The notes below the pieces were generated by a model. That model was not told where the DNA came from. It saw nothing but the letters and a program-made list of their open reading frames with translations, and made no database searches. The translations under genes and the position numbers were made by a program. Below are positions 39,749 to 51,530 of a stretch of DNA of 64,000 nt, in pieces. The DNA is taken from assembly GCA_946811185.2 (NCBI GenBank), contig OX328110.1, positions 15,616,456-15,680,455 of the forward strand. The letters are read 5' to 3'. Position 1 is the first letter of the stretch. Each line of letters starts with the position of its first letter. This DNA comes from Hippopus hippopus (Eukaryota > Mollusca > Bivalvia > Cardiida > Cardiidae).

Positions 39749-41167
39749 AACAAGAGGGCCATGATCGATTTCAAAACCCTTCCAAGATATTATGACAAAC
39801 AGTCTGACAAACCTTACAAGTATTAAACTGAAAATTTGGCCTCTAGCGTGCACACAAGCTTTTTCTAGAATTTGCATTGACCTACTTTTAAGCCAAACAT
39901 AGCCCATTTTAAAACTCAATGTAGATATTATCAAAGCAAAGATTCTGACCACCTTACATGAGTATTGGACAGAAAATGTGGCCTCTAGGATGTACACAAG
40001 ATTTTTCCAAGATTTGATATGGCGACCTACTTTTTGACCCAATGTGACCCATTTTCAATCTCGTCTTATTAACCATCAAATAAAATATTCTGACTAAATT
40101 CGATAAGAATTGGACAGAAAATGTGACCTCTAGAATGAAACCAAGATTTTTGAAAAAATTGACATGGTGGCCTAGTTTTTAACCCGACATAACCCATTTT
40201 CAATGTCATGCGAGATTTTATTAAGCCAAACATTCTGACCAAGTTTCATGAGCATTGGACTGAAAATGTGGTCTCTAGAGCGTATACAAGATTTTTCGAA
40301 AATTTGACCCAGTGACCTAATTTTTGACCCTAAGAAACCCATTTTCAAACTTGTCCGAGATATCATCAAGACAAACATTCTGACCAACTTTCAAGAGTAC
40401 TGGACTGAAAATGTGGCCTTTACAGCGTACACAAGGTTTTTCTAAGATATGACCTAGTGACCTAGTTTTGAACCTGTGTGACCCATTTTCGAACTCGTCC
40501 GAGATATCATCAAGCCAAACATTCTGACCAACTTTCAAGTGTTTTCGACAGAAAATGTTGCCTCTACAGCGTACACAAGGTTTTTCAAAGATTTGACCCA
40601 GTCACCTAGTTTTTGATGAGATGTAACTCATTTTCAATTCTGTCTGAGATATCATCAAGACAAACATTCTGTCCAACTTTCATGAGTTTTGGACAGAAAA
40701 TGTGGCCTCTAGAGTGTACACAAGGTTTATCTAAGATTTGACCAAGTGACCTAGTTTTTGACCCGGCTTGAATCATTTTCGAACTCGTCTAAGGTTTTTC
40801 TAAGTGACCTAGTTCTTAACCTGACATGGCCCATTTTCTAACTTGTCCGAGATACCATCAACACAAACATTCTGACCAAGTTTCATGAGAATCCGACTGA
40901 AAATGTGGCCTCTAGAGCATACACAAGATTTTTCTAAGATTTGACCTAGTGACCTAGTTTTCGACCCGACATGGCCCATTTTCGAAGTCGTTTGAGATAT
41001 CATCAAGACATACATTCTGACCAAGTTTCATGAGAATCCGACTGAAAATGTGGCCTCTAGCGCGTACACAAGGTAAAAAGTGACGACGGACGACGCACGA
41101 CGGACGCCGGACACAGCACGATCACAAAAGCTCACCTTGAGCACTTTGTGCCCAGGTGAGCTAAAAA
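39749..41167 (+). mobile_element. PHL element with ~9 units of a ~145-bp tandem core
   Basis: Left end AACAAGAGGGCCATGATCG. Core units at about 39949, 40091, 40238, 40380, 40526, 40670, 40871 and 41019, each with ATTCTGACCAAGTTTCATGA and GACCTAGTGACCTAGTTTTT; a shortened unit lies near 40780-40860. Right end ACGACGGACGCCGGACACAG, then the stem-loop GCTCACCTTGAGCAC..GTGCCCAGGTGAGC and TAAAAA. Confidence 0.82.
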
Positions 41168-41760
41168 CAGAACAACAAAAGGAACAGGTTTTCTGGTGTT
41201 GAAAATTACATTGCAATAAATTTTACGAAGGGCGAAACAGAACACGTCACTGTTTTTCTTGCTTGGTCTGTTAGATTCCAATCAATTTTACAAAAGGCGA
41301 AACATAACCCGTTACTGGTTCCCTTGGCTTTGACCTTCACATTGTAATCAGTTTCACTCAAGACGTAAAAGAACAGTTCACTGGTTTATTGGAGATGAAC
41401 ATTACATTGCAAACAATTTTACGGAGGGCAAAACAGAACAATTCACTGGTTTTCTGGCTTTGACAGTTTGATTAATAATACGAAGAGCTTTGTAGAAAAA
41501 ACGAAGCAGCTATTCGGCTTTCTAAAGTTGAAAGTTACATTGTATTAAGTTCTACGAAGGATATATCTGAACAAACGTCACTAGCATTCTGGCGTTAAAA
41601 GTTACATTGTAACAATATTAACAAAAAGCGAAACAGATCAACTTTTATATTCTTATCAATTTCTGGAAATGAGTATCAGAACAAGTCACGGGCTTTCTGG
41701 AGCTGAATACAACACTGCAAACCAGTTTCTGACCGAGGTAACAGATCTACTTTTCATTCC
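41168..41760. repeat. ~65-bp tandem repeat, right part
   Basis: Units such as CAATAAATTTTACGAAGGGC with GAAACAGAACACGTCACTG and TCTGG(CTTTGA). It continues the array left of the PHL insertion. Confidence 0.7.
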
Positions 41761-41825
41761 TGCTCTACTTTTTTGTCGGCGGTAATACGCCCTGTACTTC
41801 CGGTTGAAACTTATTACGACAGCAA

Positions 41826-42060
41826 GTTATACAGGCTATGACATGGTGCTAAAATTTTTTGACTGGACCAAATTGAAAGCATTTGCAGACGACAAATTAA
41901 ATGTAACTCAAATGATGATTTCTCATTTTGATAGAGTAGAAAACATTGTGGGAAAAGGAGAAAATGCTGGTTACCAGCATTTTCTCCTTTTTCCACAATG
42001 TTTTCCAAAGCTTTCCCTTTCAGGATCGTTAAATCTTGGGATTGTGTAGCAAAGGGTTAA
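41826..42060. mobile_element. FB-B foldback element
   Basis: The left terminus is worn; GGACCAAATTGAAAGCATTT follows. Perfect hairpin GGAGAAAATGCTGGTTACC with complement; right end GCAAAGGGTTAA with TTAA at 42057-42060. Confidence 0.85.
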
Positions 42061-42178
42061 AAAGTACAACACGGAGAAGTTAGCAACAAGGAAGTACATG
42101 TATATGTAGCAAGTTTATCTCTACCGGAAACTATAACTGAGTGCTGCACATGCGTGGATAGGGACTGACCGCTAAATA

Positions 42179-42391
42179 TTAATCCTTGACCTGCTAAATA
42201 AACTGAAATAAATATTTTCAGTCAATAGTGAACACCCATAGCTCACGATCTAAAATTTTTGCTCGTCGGAGAAGTCTGTCCTTACCAGACGGTGTAGATC
42301 TAAGATCAGACTGCACGGTCTGTTCAATCTAATCTTGATCTTCACTTTCCGCAAAAGCCCTCTATGTCGCCCTTAGCAGCCGATGTGTTAA
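42179..42391. mobile_element. FB-C element, TTAA at both ends, eroded hairpin
   Basis: TTAA-TCCTTGACCTGCTAA at 42179 and TTAGCAGCCGATGTG-TTAA at 42391. Hairpin arms GATCAGACTGCACG and TTCAATCTAATCTTG no longer pair fully. Confidence 0.82.
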
Positions 42392-42427
42392 CTTTGTCAA
42401 CAGTAACAGCAACTTAGGTTGCTTTTA

Positions 42428-42490
42428 CTGATCGTGTAGGTCAAGATAAAGCTGCACAATATGTGCATTCTGATCTCGAAACTACACCTT
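42428..42490. mobile_element. FB-C hairpin remnant
   Basis: GTGTAGGTCAAGATAAAGCT, CACAATATGTGCATTCTGAT and CTCGAAACTACACC remain, adjacent to the previous copy. Confidence 0.55.
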
Positions 42491-42794
42491 TTTGATATAT
42501 TTTATATTCTGACCGTTTAAAAAGATAGCCATGAAACAATGTTTGATGTACATGTTAGTGTTTGATAGGAATCATTCAGCACTCGAGTGACTAAAGGTTT
42601 ACTTCGTATCGGAGTCTTCGATTCTGCTTGAAAGGCAAATATAAAATTTTAAATAAGAGATTATATAGGCATCATACATTCAACTGCAAATTGGTCCTAG
42701 GACCGCTCAGGAAAATTATGTGGCAAAAGATGAAATGGTAGAATGTAACCATCGGTCATTTTTTAATGTTCTTAATTTGCCTCTTTGAGATAAA

Positions 42795-43776
42795 CATTGG
42801 CCCTAAAGCGCTCACCTGAATAAGTCATCTAAGATAGATAAAGCTGAAGAGATCCTGTTGCGATGATGTAAAACAAATGAGTATTAATTAGTGACCAAGT
42901 CGTTGTTCAATATATCACCAAGACAAACATTCTGACCATGTTTCATGAGTATCAGGCTGAAAATGTGGCATCTAAACTGCACACAAGGTTTTTTCCAAGA
43001 TTTGGCCAAGTGGCCTACTTTTTGAACCTACATGACCAAATTTCAAAATTGTCCAAGATATCATCAAGACAAACATTCTGACCAAGTTTTATGAGTATCA
43101 GGCTGAAAATATGGCCTCTATAGTGCACCCAAGGGTTTTTTCCTGGGATTTGGGCCAGTGACCCAATGTAACCCAATTTCAAACTTATCCAAGATATCAC
43201 CAAAACAAAATATTTTAACAAACTTTCAAGAATATCAGGCTAAAAATGTGGCCTATAGAGTTCACACAAGTTTTTTTTAAGATTTGGCCCAGTGACCTAG
43301 CTTATGACCAAAGTGACCAAGTTTCGAAATTGTCGGAGATATCATCAAGACAATCTTTCTGACCAGGTTTCATGAGCATCATACTGAAAATGTGGCCTCT
43401 AGAGTGCAAACAAAGTTTTTTCTAAAATTTGATCTGGTGACCTACTTTTTGGCCCAACATGACCCAATATCAACCTTGTCTGGACAAACATTCTGACCAA
43501 GTTTCATGAGTATTATTTTTAAAATGTGGCCTCTAGAGTGCACACAAGGTAATCGTTGACGCCTGGACGACGCACGACGAACGACGGACGACAGAAAATG
43601 TGGCCTCTAGAATGCACAAAAGGGTTTCCCCCCCCCCCCCTAAGATTTGATCCAGTAGCCTACTGTTACAACTGAAGTGACCCAATATCGAACTTGTCCG
43701 CACGGTGCACGATGGACGACCCACACAGCACTATCACAATAGCTCACCTTAAGCACTGTGTGCTTAGGTGAGCTAA
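42795..43776 (+). mobile_element. PHL element, shorter core
   Basis: Left end ATTGGCCCTAAAGCGCTCAC. About five to six core units with CATGTTTCATGAGTATCAGG-type blocks from 42930 to 43540. ACGACGCACGACGAACGACG at 43565 looks like an end region, but another unit follows before the final stem-loop GCTCACCTTAAGCAC..GTGCTTAGGTGAGC. The AA/TT change is matched on both stem arms. A poly-C run is at about 43627-43640. Confidence 0.78.
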
Positions 43777-44438
43777 AAAATCTGTATGACTTCAAATACT
43801 CAATCAGTGACTGTTGAAAAGTAACCAAGGCTACAAATCAAGGAAACATTGTGGGATTTCATAATAACTGGCGACAATAATTCGACTACCATCTTTACCA
43901 AAAACTTTGATTTTATAGATTTCCACTAAAGATATAAAAATAGTCACAAAACGTAACTTAAAAGCCTAGTCGAGTCATTTGATAGAGAAGACACGTGTTC
44001 AAATCTTAAAGTCAAAACGAAAGAAAAAAAACTTAAATTCAAAGGAAGACAAAGGGAGATAACTCTCAAACACTTCACAGCAACTCTATAGAGCACAAAC
44101 TTAAGTTTTAAAGGACTAAAAGACTAAAGTTTGATATAGGCCATGATAAGTGAAAATACATGGAGCTGTTGCTCAAGACTGTCTTCGTCTTGAAGCAGAT
44201 CTGGCTTGTGGCATAGGCAACCTTACTCTGACTGAATAAGTTCTCCGTTTTTCGGCATTGTTTTTATTCTTTCTCGTGTATTCAACCTCATTCATGGTAT
44301 TACTCATAATGACAAGAGTATTTTAACTACATAAAAATATACCACAGGTTCTACATGCATACATAGGCTATACATACATGTACATTACTCGTTACAATAT
44401 AAATACGACTATATACATGTATCGGCAGCGGACAGCTT
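43777..44438. other. Gene-free stretch
   Basis: No exon or element ends recognised. Confidence 0.35.
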
Positions 44439-44654
44439 TTAACCCTTTACAACACAATCCAGTTTTTAATGACCCTGAGGGAGAAGCTTTTCATAAACAT
44501 TGTGTGGAAAGCAGAAAATGCTGGTAACCAGCATTTTCCCACAATGTATTTCTACCCATTCGAAGACAAATTCTGACATTTGAGCCACATTAAATTTGTT
44601 GTCTGCAATTGCTTAGAATTCGGACAACTCTAATTTTGTTTGGTAAAGAGTTAA
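44439..44654. mobile_element. FB-B foldback element, complete with TTAA at both ends
   Basis: TTAA-CCCTTTACAACAC and TTTGGTAAAGAG-TTAA. The hairpin CAGAAAATGCTGGTAACCAG is intact in the centre, but the outer right arm is shortened (CATTTTCCCACAATG). Confidence 0.9.
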
Positions 44655-44897
44655 AACATAATGGGAAAAGGAGCATTGCTAGCTCTTTTAATCTCAATAC
44701 TTTCCATATCTCTACAAATGATTATCTCTACAAATATGGCTCCCTTGAATCATTTGTACACGATGGCCTAGCCTGGGTTCCGGTCTGATCTCTTTTTTTT
44801 CGCTTTAATATTATTCTGACTTTACTTTGTCAAAAAAGGCGGAACCAATTTACAGTTTTATCACCGATCTATATAGACCCTGATAGGGAGTGATTGA

Positions 44898-45109
44898 TTA
44901 ACCCTTATCCTACTAAATAGGTGAAACGAAACTTTCAAGCCTATAGTTAAAACCGCAATGTTGCTATTTCATAGGTACTTTTTGGAGAAAATTATCTGCC
45001 TATCGGACAGTATAGATCCACTATCAGACTGCACGTCTTGTGCAGTCTGATCTTGATCTACACTGTCCGCAAAAGGTCCTTGAGTAGCACTTAGGAGCCT
45101 AAGGGTTAT
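44898..45109. mobile_element. FB-C foldback element
   Basis: TTAA-CCCTTATCCTACTAA at 44898; hairpin ATCAGACTGCACG..GTGCAGTCTGAT; end TTAGGAGCCTAAGGG-TTAT, where the last base of the TTAA has mutated. Confidence 0.88.
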
Positions 45110-45537
45110 AGATTACCGCCTGGACCCGGACTAACAAATGTCCAGATAAAAAGGGGGTATCGAATTCTCAAAGAAAAAAAAAAAGCCTCTTTGCAAAAAC
45201 CTTTGTTGTTGTACTCATTAGAATCGGTAATTTACCAAAGCATGAGTACCCATAACATAGTTTTAATTGAAAAAAAAAAACTAAGGCGATATTACTGTCT
45301 GTAGTCAAAAAAAAAAAAAGGCTCCTTTTATGGTGTACCTGTGTGGACTCATTTTAAACCTGACTAAAAATACGTTGAAGGTTATATTTTTACCCTTCAA
45401 CGGTCGCTTGTTAATAAACAACACACACGCGTTCAGACACTAAAATAACGAACTAGACATGCCTATGCCAGAGCCGCTTTGGTCAGTATGATACATAAAA
45501 TATCAGACAGTGTAGATCCAAGAACAGACTACATCTT

Positions 45538-45727
45538 CTCGGAAAAGGAGAATACCGTGGGAAAAGGACAAAATGCTGGAAGCAGCATTTTCGCCTTTTC
45601 ACTGGCTCAAAATGTTTTCTGCTCTTTCAAAGACAGATACCATTACTTGAGCCACCTTGAATTCGCCTTCTTCACGTGTTTTCGATTTGGACAAGTTCAA
45701 TATTTTGTCGTTTGGTAAACATGTAAA
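45538..45727. mobile_element. FB-B partial copy
   Basis: GGACAAAATGCTGGAAGCAG then CATTTTCGCCTTTTCAC, CTCTTTCAAAGACAGATACC, and GTCGTTTGGTAAACATGT. The left end is missing; GTGTAGATCCAAGAACAGAC just before it is an FB-C fragment. Confidence 0.7.
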
Positions 45728-45744
45728 TAGAACATCATGTTGGT

Positions 45745-46005
45745 GACCGACCGGGTAGCTCAGTGGTTAGCGTATCTGACTCCTGACCTGGTGGTTGCGG
45801 GCAAGTTCGATACTCGGTTGGGGAAAACTTTCTTTCCGGCGATTTTTCGCCTCTAAGCTCTAATGCATGTCAGAAAAGTAGTCAGAAAGAAAGATGTGTC
45901 AGAACTGCTTTGAGAAAGCCAAAAAACACATGCGCAGGTGCGCTGACCGCCGTGATGTGACCTAAGCAGTTAAAACGGCGTTGAACTCCAATACAAACAG
46001 ACAAA
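45745..46005 (+). mobile_element. SINE-2 (tRNA-derived)
   Basis: Head GACCGACCGGGTAGCTCAGT with A box, B box GCAAGTTCGATACTC (2-nt insertion), body TTTCCGGCGATTTTTCGCCT, tail GTTAAAACGGCGTTGAACTC. Confidence 0.86.
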
Positions 46006-46083
46006 GAACTGCTGGTGAACACGAAACCTGAAATCTAACATTCCATTGGTGAAATAAAGTTGCAAGACAGAGCGTGTGAACTG

Positions 46084-46289
46084 TTATCCTGCTAAATAAG
46101 TTAGATGAAAACTTTTAAGCCGATAGTAAAAACCCAAATGTTGCTATTCAAAGTTACATTTGCGAGAAAAAATATCTCCTTATCGGACGGTGTAGATCCA
46201 ACATCAGACTGCACATTCTGTGCAGTCTGATCTTGATCCACACTGTCCGCAAAGGGTCCTTGATTCGCGCCTAGCAGCCTAAGGGTTAA
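46084..46289. mobile_element. FB-C foldback element
   Basis: TTATCCTGCTAAATAAG at the left; hairpin ATCAGACTGCACATTCTGTG with complement; CTAGCAGCCTAAGGG-TTAA at the right. Confidence 0.88.
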
Positions 46290-46504
46290 AAAAAGAAGCC
46301 GTAATGTATTTTTACGTAAGTAGACTCGGAGTCAGATCAGTAAAGTTTAGTAACATGATACCACCAATGAAATTTCAGATGCCTGACGAGTACTGTCCTT
46401 TGTTTGGTCTTTGTGCTGAATCAACATTTCTTCAGTAACTTAACCCATAACCTTACCTTACATTTAACCGAGGCACAAAACGGGGACATATTGGTAGCAT
46501 CTTT

Positions 46505-46713
46505 GATTCTTTACCAATCGACAAAATTCTAGACTTGTGCAAATCGGAAACATTGGTAGATGTGGTGCAAATTAGTTTTCCTTTTGAAAGGGTAGAAAAC
46601 ATTGTGGGAAAAAGGAGAAAATGCTGATTACCAGCATTTTCTCCTTTTTCCATAATGTTTTTCAACGCATTCTCAGGATCACCAAAACTCTGAATTGAAT
46701 TGTAGAGGGTTAG
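46505..46713. mobile_element. FB-B foldback element
   Basis: GATTCTTTACCAATCGACAA to TGTAGAGGGTTAGG. Hairpin GGAGAAAATGCTGATTACC with a full complement, where GATTACCAGCAT shows a single mismatch. Confidence 0.85.
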
Positions 46714-47281
46714 GGGGTAAAGAATGAGGGAAGATGAGCTATAATATTGCACGCAATAACTGTTAGTTCACTGCATGGGCGTAAACAGGGTTATGTGCTT
46801 TCGGAGATTGTATACTAGAAATCAAGATTTGACCAATTTTGGATCTCTTACAACCGATGCCTTGAACTGAAACAACTAAGTGTGAAATTTGCATTTGTTT
46901 AGCAGTCTGGTTGATGTTGGTTTAGTATTATCATCTGTATTCACATGTATCAAAATATCCAGAGATATTTGGACCATAGCCTTATATAACGTTATTCTTC
47001 TTTAATTTACATCGTTTGTGAATAATCTTCCAACTTCTATTAACCATTCTACATGACTGCATCCTGTAACCTTTAACCACAAATTGCGTATAAAGTGAAT
47101 ACATGTAATTCCAGAAAGGTTGACCAGGGTCAGCATAGAGTTCGAGCCTGGAACCTTTGATGTGAGAGACCGACGCCACACCCATACACCCCCGTCCCAC
47201 ACACATTGATTTTAACCACTGTCTCTCGTGCATAGACTGCGTCATCTATTTATTAATACTTCGAACTGGCCTCTTTGTTTC
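46714..47281. other. Gene-free stretch with a possible tRNA-like fragment
   Basis: Around 47130-47215 the minus strand reads GGTTCCAGGCTCGAACTC, which could be a worn B box, but the rest of a SINE is not convincing. No exon recognised. Confidence 0.3.
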
Positions 47282-47484
47282 ACCCTTAACCTGCTAAATA
47301 ACTAAATCAAAACTTTCAAGTCGATAGTCAAAATCCAAATACTGCTATTCAAAGTTATTGAGGGATATCTCCTTATAAATTGGATAGTTTGGATCCAAGA
47401 TCATGCTGCACATTGTGCAGTCTGATCTTCATCTACACTGTCCGCAAAAGGTCAGTGAGTCGCGCTTTGCAGCCTAACGGTTAA
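47282..47484. mobile_element. FB-C foldback element, shortened loop
   Basis: ACCCTTAACCTGCTAAATAA to TTGCAGCCTAACGG-TTAA. Hairpin ATCATGCTGCACATTGTGCA with complement. Confidence 0.85.
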
Positions 47485-47597
47485 GGCTACTCAGAACTCT
47501 TCTCCTAGAACTCTAAACTGTAATCATCGAGATTTTACGGTAGTAAGATCAATACAGTTGATTCACACTTGTAAACGAGTTACCACTGCGGATTTAT

Positions 47598-47690
47598 AAT
47601 TAGAGCTTTCGTGCGACACCGATCTTCAAGAGAACATGCAGTCTGGTCTTGTATCTACACCACCTGCTACCTGTAAATAAACTTCTGCGG
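47598..47690. mobile_element. FB-C remnant
   Basis: GAACATGCAGTCTGGTCTTG and ATCTACACCACCTGC correspond to the right arm and flank. The left arm is mostly lost. Confidence 0.45.
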
Positions 47691-47929
47691 CCAAATCATC
47701 CTTTTGAAATGAAGCAGCCATCTACTTTAAGACGTCTACATTAGTTCGATTGGCGGACAAAATGCTGGAGAATTTTCCTAAGCTCTCACAAAAGTGATTG
47801 TAGTCGGTCTGTATGGATATGTAAAGAAAACTGCAGACGTCCAAGACCAGCTGTTTTCATAATTACTCATCTAACTAGGTCTAGTGTGGTGGGGAATATC
47901 GACCTTGACTTACCATCTAACGAAAACTA

Positions 47930-48660
47930 TTTTAGATCTAGGTCAAACTCATGTCCATCTGTGAGCGATTTTTTTTTCATCAGGTTACTTTTGAAAACGT
48001 TGCGACAAAAGGATAAATCGTTCGTGTTCCATACCCTTATTCATTTATATTAGATCTAGATCTACCTCTACAATAAAGTCTGCTGAAAATTAGTTCCAGG
48101 GGGTAGGCTATGGAGTTGAATCTGAAAGATCCAAGTAGTCTGGTGGTAGATCTATAGATCTAAGTCTAGTTAATCCATGAAAATGCTCTTTAATATATCT
48201 GAATTTGTGTTAAATCTAGATGTGCTATAAATAACCGTTCTGTAAGTTTACATGTAGATCTACTAGAGTTAGATTTGAGAATGAGAGTAATTACTCAAGT
48301 TAACACTTACCAGTGTAGAGAAGATCTAGATCTTGGTTTAAAGTTCTAATCCTCAAAAAGTAATTTCAAGTATTGCACGCGCACATAATTAATTCAAAAT
48401 CGATCTCCGCATATATTCACTCATGATAAGACCATTAAGGCGTGGAAAAAAGTTGTAAGGTCACTTAACTCACGGTATTGTTTAATGCACACTGTTCAGT
48501 AAGCAGACGGTTTACAACTGTTAACGCCGGCAACTCCCCATAAATCAATAAATACACATATTTTCAATCAATAATTTCACGCTCTAGATCTGTTGTGTTT
48601 AACAGTAATTCGAAACATATAGATCTACAGTGGCACATTATTTTTTCCATTCGAAATGTA
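47930..48660. other. Gene-free stretch rich in AGATCTA motifs
   Basis: About ten occurrences of (T)AGATCT(A) within 730 bp, some overlapping (near 48053, 48149, 48320). No clear period and no reading frame. AGATCT is a palindromic hexamer, so the frequency is notable. Confidence 0.5.
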
Positions 48661-49191
48661 AAGAAAAAGAGGTCGTTCAACAGTACTGTTTTACAAATGT
48701 ATATTCATGAATACTGCATGTAACCCGACGGAAACCGGTAAACAGATAAACGAGGTCATGACCTTTACAAAACATGTGGTGGTTTCTTTCTTTAATACAG
48801 CTTCGAAAGATTGAGAACGAGGACCAGTTTAAGCTCTTTCAGCCGGTGCAGTATAACAATTTCCGCTTTCAATATCACAACGGTACAAATTTAAAGACCC
48901 ATTACAATCTTATATTGCAACTCAGCCTCACTTTGAATTCAACTGCTGCAAAAGGGCAAACTGGTAATGAGGAAAAAGGAAAAACATAAGGCAAAACGAG
49001 AAATTGCTCTTATAATTAGATATATGAGCATCAATCAAATTGAGGTCTTTCCCTGAAATGTTAAAAATAGTATGAATTCACGCAGCGATACTCTAAATTC
49101 AGAGGTTACAGAAGCCATATTTTTTAAATTTACCTCTGGGGGTTATGAGAACAGGTATTACTCTTTCACTTCATGTGGCGACTAAAGCAGC

Positions 49192-49245
49192 TTCTGTGGA
49201 CGGTCAGAACGCGCACTCTGATCTTGAATCTAGTCCGCTTGCCAC
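49192..49245. mobile_element. FB-C remnant beside a palindrome
   Basis: GTGGACGGTCAGAACGCGCA then CTCTGATCTTGAATCTAGTC. Degenerate right arm of FB-C. Confidence 0.4.
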
Positions 49246-49254
49246 CTTGGTCTT

Positions 49255-49419
49255 AATTCACCAACCATTCTTGAGAACATTCTTTGTCTTATTCGAAAGT
49301 AAAACAACTTCTGATTGGCTAAACCAAATTGTTTAGCCAATCAGAAGTTGTGTTACTGTCAAATTTAGAAAATCTTGAAGAATAAGACAAAGAATGTTCT
49401 TAAGAATGTTTGGTGAATT
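49255..49419. repeat. Foldback element with nested arms
   Basis: Outer arms AATTCACCAACCATTCTTGA and TTAAGAATGTTTGGTGAATT with AGAACATTCTTTGTCTTATT; inner arms AACTTCTGATTGGCTAAAC and GTTTAGCCAATCAGAAGTT around a 6-nt loop. A fragment of the inner arm is also at about 11558. Probable MITE of a fourth family. Confidence 0.82.
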
Positions 49420-51392
49420 CATTTGGACTCTGATACTAAACTACTCACTATATCTATCATCTTCAGTCACTCGTCGGCGCTCTGCTCTCAGACCGAGAGA
49501 AAAGTCAAATAGATTTAGTTGGGAAAAGAAATCAAAGGACTGAAAGTCCTGAAAAGCGGATTTGTTGAACAGTTTCAAGCTATGATTTGATGTAAGAAAA
49601 TTAAAATCTTTTATCACATGTAATACATGTAGATCTATAAAATGTAAACAATAAATAGATTGAGCAAAGACAATGGAAGTCGAAGTTGTTCTACCAAGTG
49701 TGCTGTACAGCAACTGTTATTGTACTACTGTTTTAGAGTAGTAATTTGATCCGAAGTATACAGTGTTTAAAAAAAGTGAAGTTGTGGTGTACTAGCTAAA
49801 GTTTGAAGTAGGATGGTTAGTGTGCAAACATGCACACATGACAGTATGTGGTTTAGATTAAACCGATAACATTGTACAATCTTGAAAAAAGAATATTTTT
49901 CAAGGCTAACATCAGCATAAACTGAAGAAGTTTTAGAGATAATTATGGTTCTATATAACAGGTCTGTCTAATTTACACTTGCTTATTTCTTCAGAAATCT
50001 AAGATCCTTCTAAAGCTTTCAAAATCATTCAAACATTTAACATTTTTTGCAGCAGAATGGTGTAGTGTAGCTACATGTAAACATACCCGAAAGTACAAAC
50101 ATGTTGAAATAAACCAAGATGGATTTACAAAAATTATTTGACAAATATATAAAACACTTCAGTTATTGGTGAGTAAGATTTAAAAAAAAAGTGTACAAAA
50201 TAAGACAGTTTATGTCTCAAGGACAAATGATCATGATAATTCTGTAAAAACAAAGTGTTAAGGTCTACAATTGTCAATCAGTTTTAGCAAACATAAACAA
50301 ATTTGATCAAAGAGTGCAATAAATTGCTACTTACACATGTGTGCAATATGAAATTTTTGCACCTTATTGTTGAACTCTTGACAAGAGGACAAAAGTTTTG
50401 CCTGTCCCAAATTAAAACCAACTAATCAGATTTTCATACTCTCACCAAACTAAAAAATGACTTATCACTGAATTATAGCTGGAAAATTGTTGTTAAAGAA
50501 CTAAGATAAGATTTAGAAAAAAATATCTTAATTGGTATTTCCTCAATGAGCTACATAGCCTCTATGGGTATTATTAGATTTCATGTCAACAACATGCACG
50601 GTTGACAAGGATTCATATTCAAATAAGTATCCAGACGTTATATCTGGTGTAATAAAAATGAACAGAGTGACCTATTGTTAAAGTACAATTTCATTATAAA
50701 ACGCCAAAAATTGTATTATTTTACTGAATTTAACTGTACACTTTATGAAAATGGAATATTTTTCTGATAGTATTTATTTGCCTTTTACAAAAAATTTTGA
50801 TTTGTGATATAAAAACTAAATAACTCCATATTAAAAGCATTAACAAACAATTCAATAAATATGGCTCAGATTATGTGGTTTGTATTTGTAAAGGTTAGAA
50901 AAAATTCTAGAACAAAAAAAGAAATTTCCAAAAATGTTTTCATGAGTCCTTTTACACAGGACTCATAAAACACAGGAACTATTGCATGTTAAAGGGCTAA
51001 GAAAAAGAAAATCCTCAAAAATTCTCCCAATTTAACTTTGTATGACAAAAAATTCAAGGGTCAAATACAGGTCATGTTTGGACAAACCATAAGGCATTCG
51101 AAATACTGATTATATGTATCTGTAACAGTTCTACTAAATAGCCCCCCAAGGCTGGGATTAAACCCAGAATCTTCAGGTCCCAAATCGAACAGTCGACCAC
51201 ATTGCTACAAAAGCTAGCTCTATAGCAGGACAGTATAAGTATCCCCTTATACAAACACAATTTACATCAATCTGTGGGATAGACCAGTATACAACATATC
51301 AATGTCTGGTCATGGCATCCGACAACTTGATCTTAAGAAAATTTGGATCAGGGTTTATTTTAACACTTAAAAGTGTAAATACCAAACACTCT
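49420..51392. other. 2-kb AT-rich gene-free stretch
   Basis: No exon recognised. At about 51140-51240 the minus strand reads TAGAGCTAGCTTTTGTAGCA and GGGTTTAATCCCAG, resembling A and B boxes of a worn tRNA-like SINE (weak). Otherwise nothing identifiable. Confidence 0.35.
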
Positions 51393-51530
51393 GTGTTAAT
51401 AATCCTGAAGGAAACAGGCAATTGAAAGCATTATGAGACAAAGACAAAATTCTGGTAAGCAGTATTTTAAGGAAATAGGCAATTGAAAGTATTATGGGAC
51501 AAAGACAAAATTCTGGTAAGCAACATTTTT
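51393..51530. mobile_element. FB-B left part, internally duplicated and cut by a PHL element
   Basis: AATACCAAACACTCTGTGTT at the left. AGGCAATTGAAAGCATTATG and AAATTCTGGTAAGCAGTATT are duplicated once in tandem (~62-bp period). The copy stops at GCAACATTTTTTTT, where the PHL begins; TATTTTCTCCTATTCCAATA at 53153 continues it. Confidence 0.6.
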
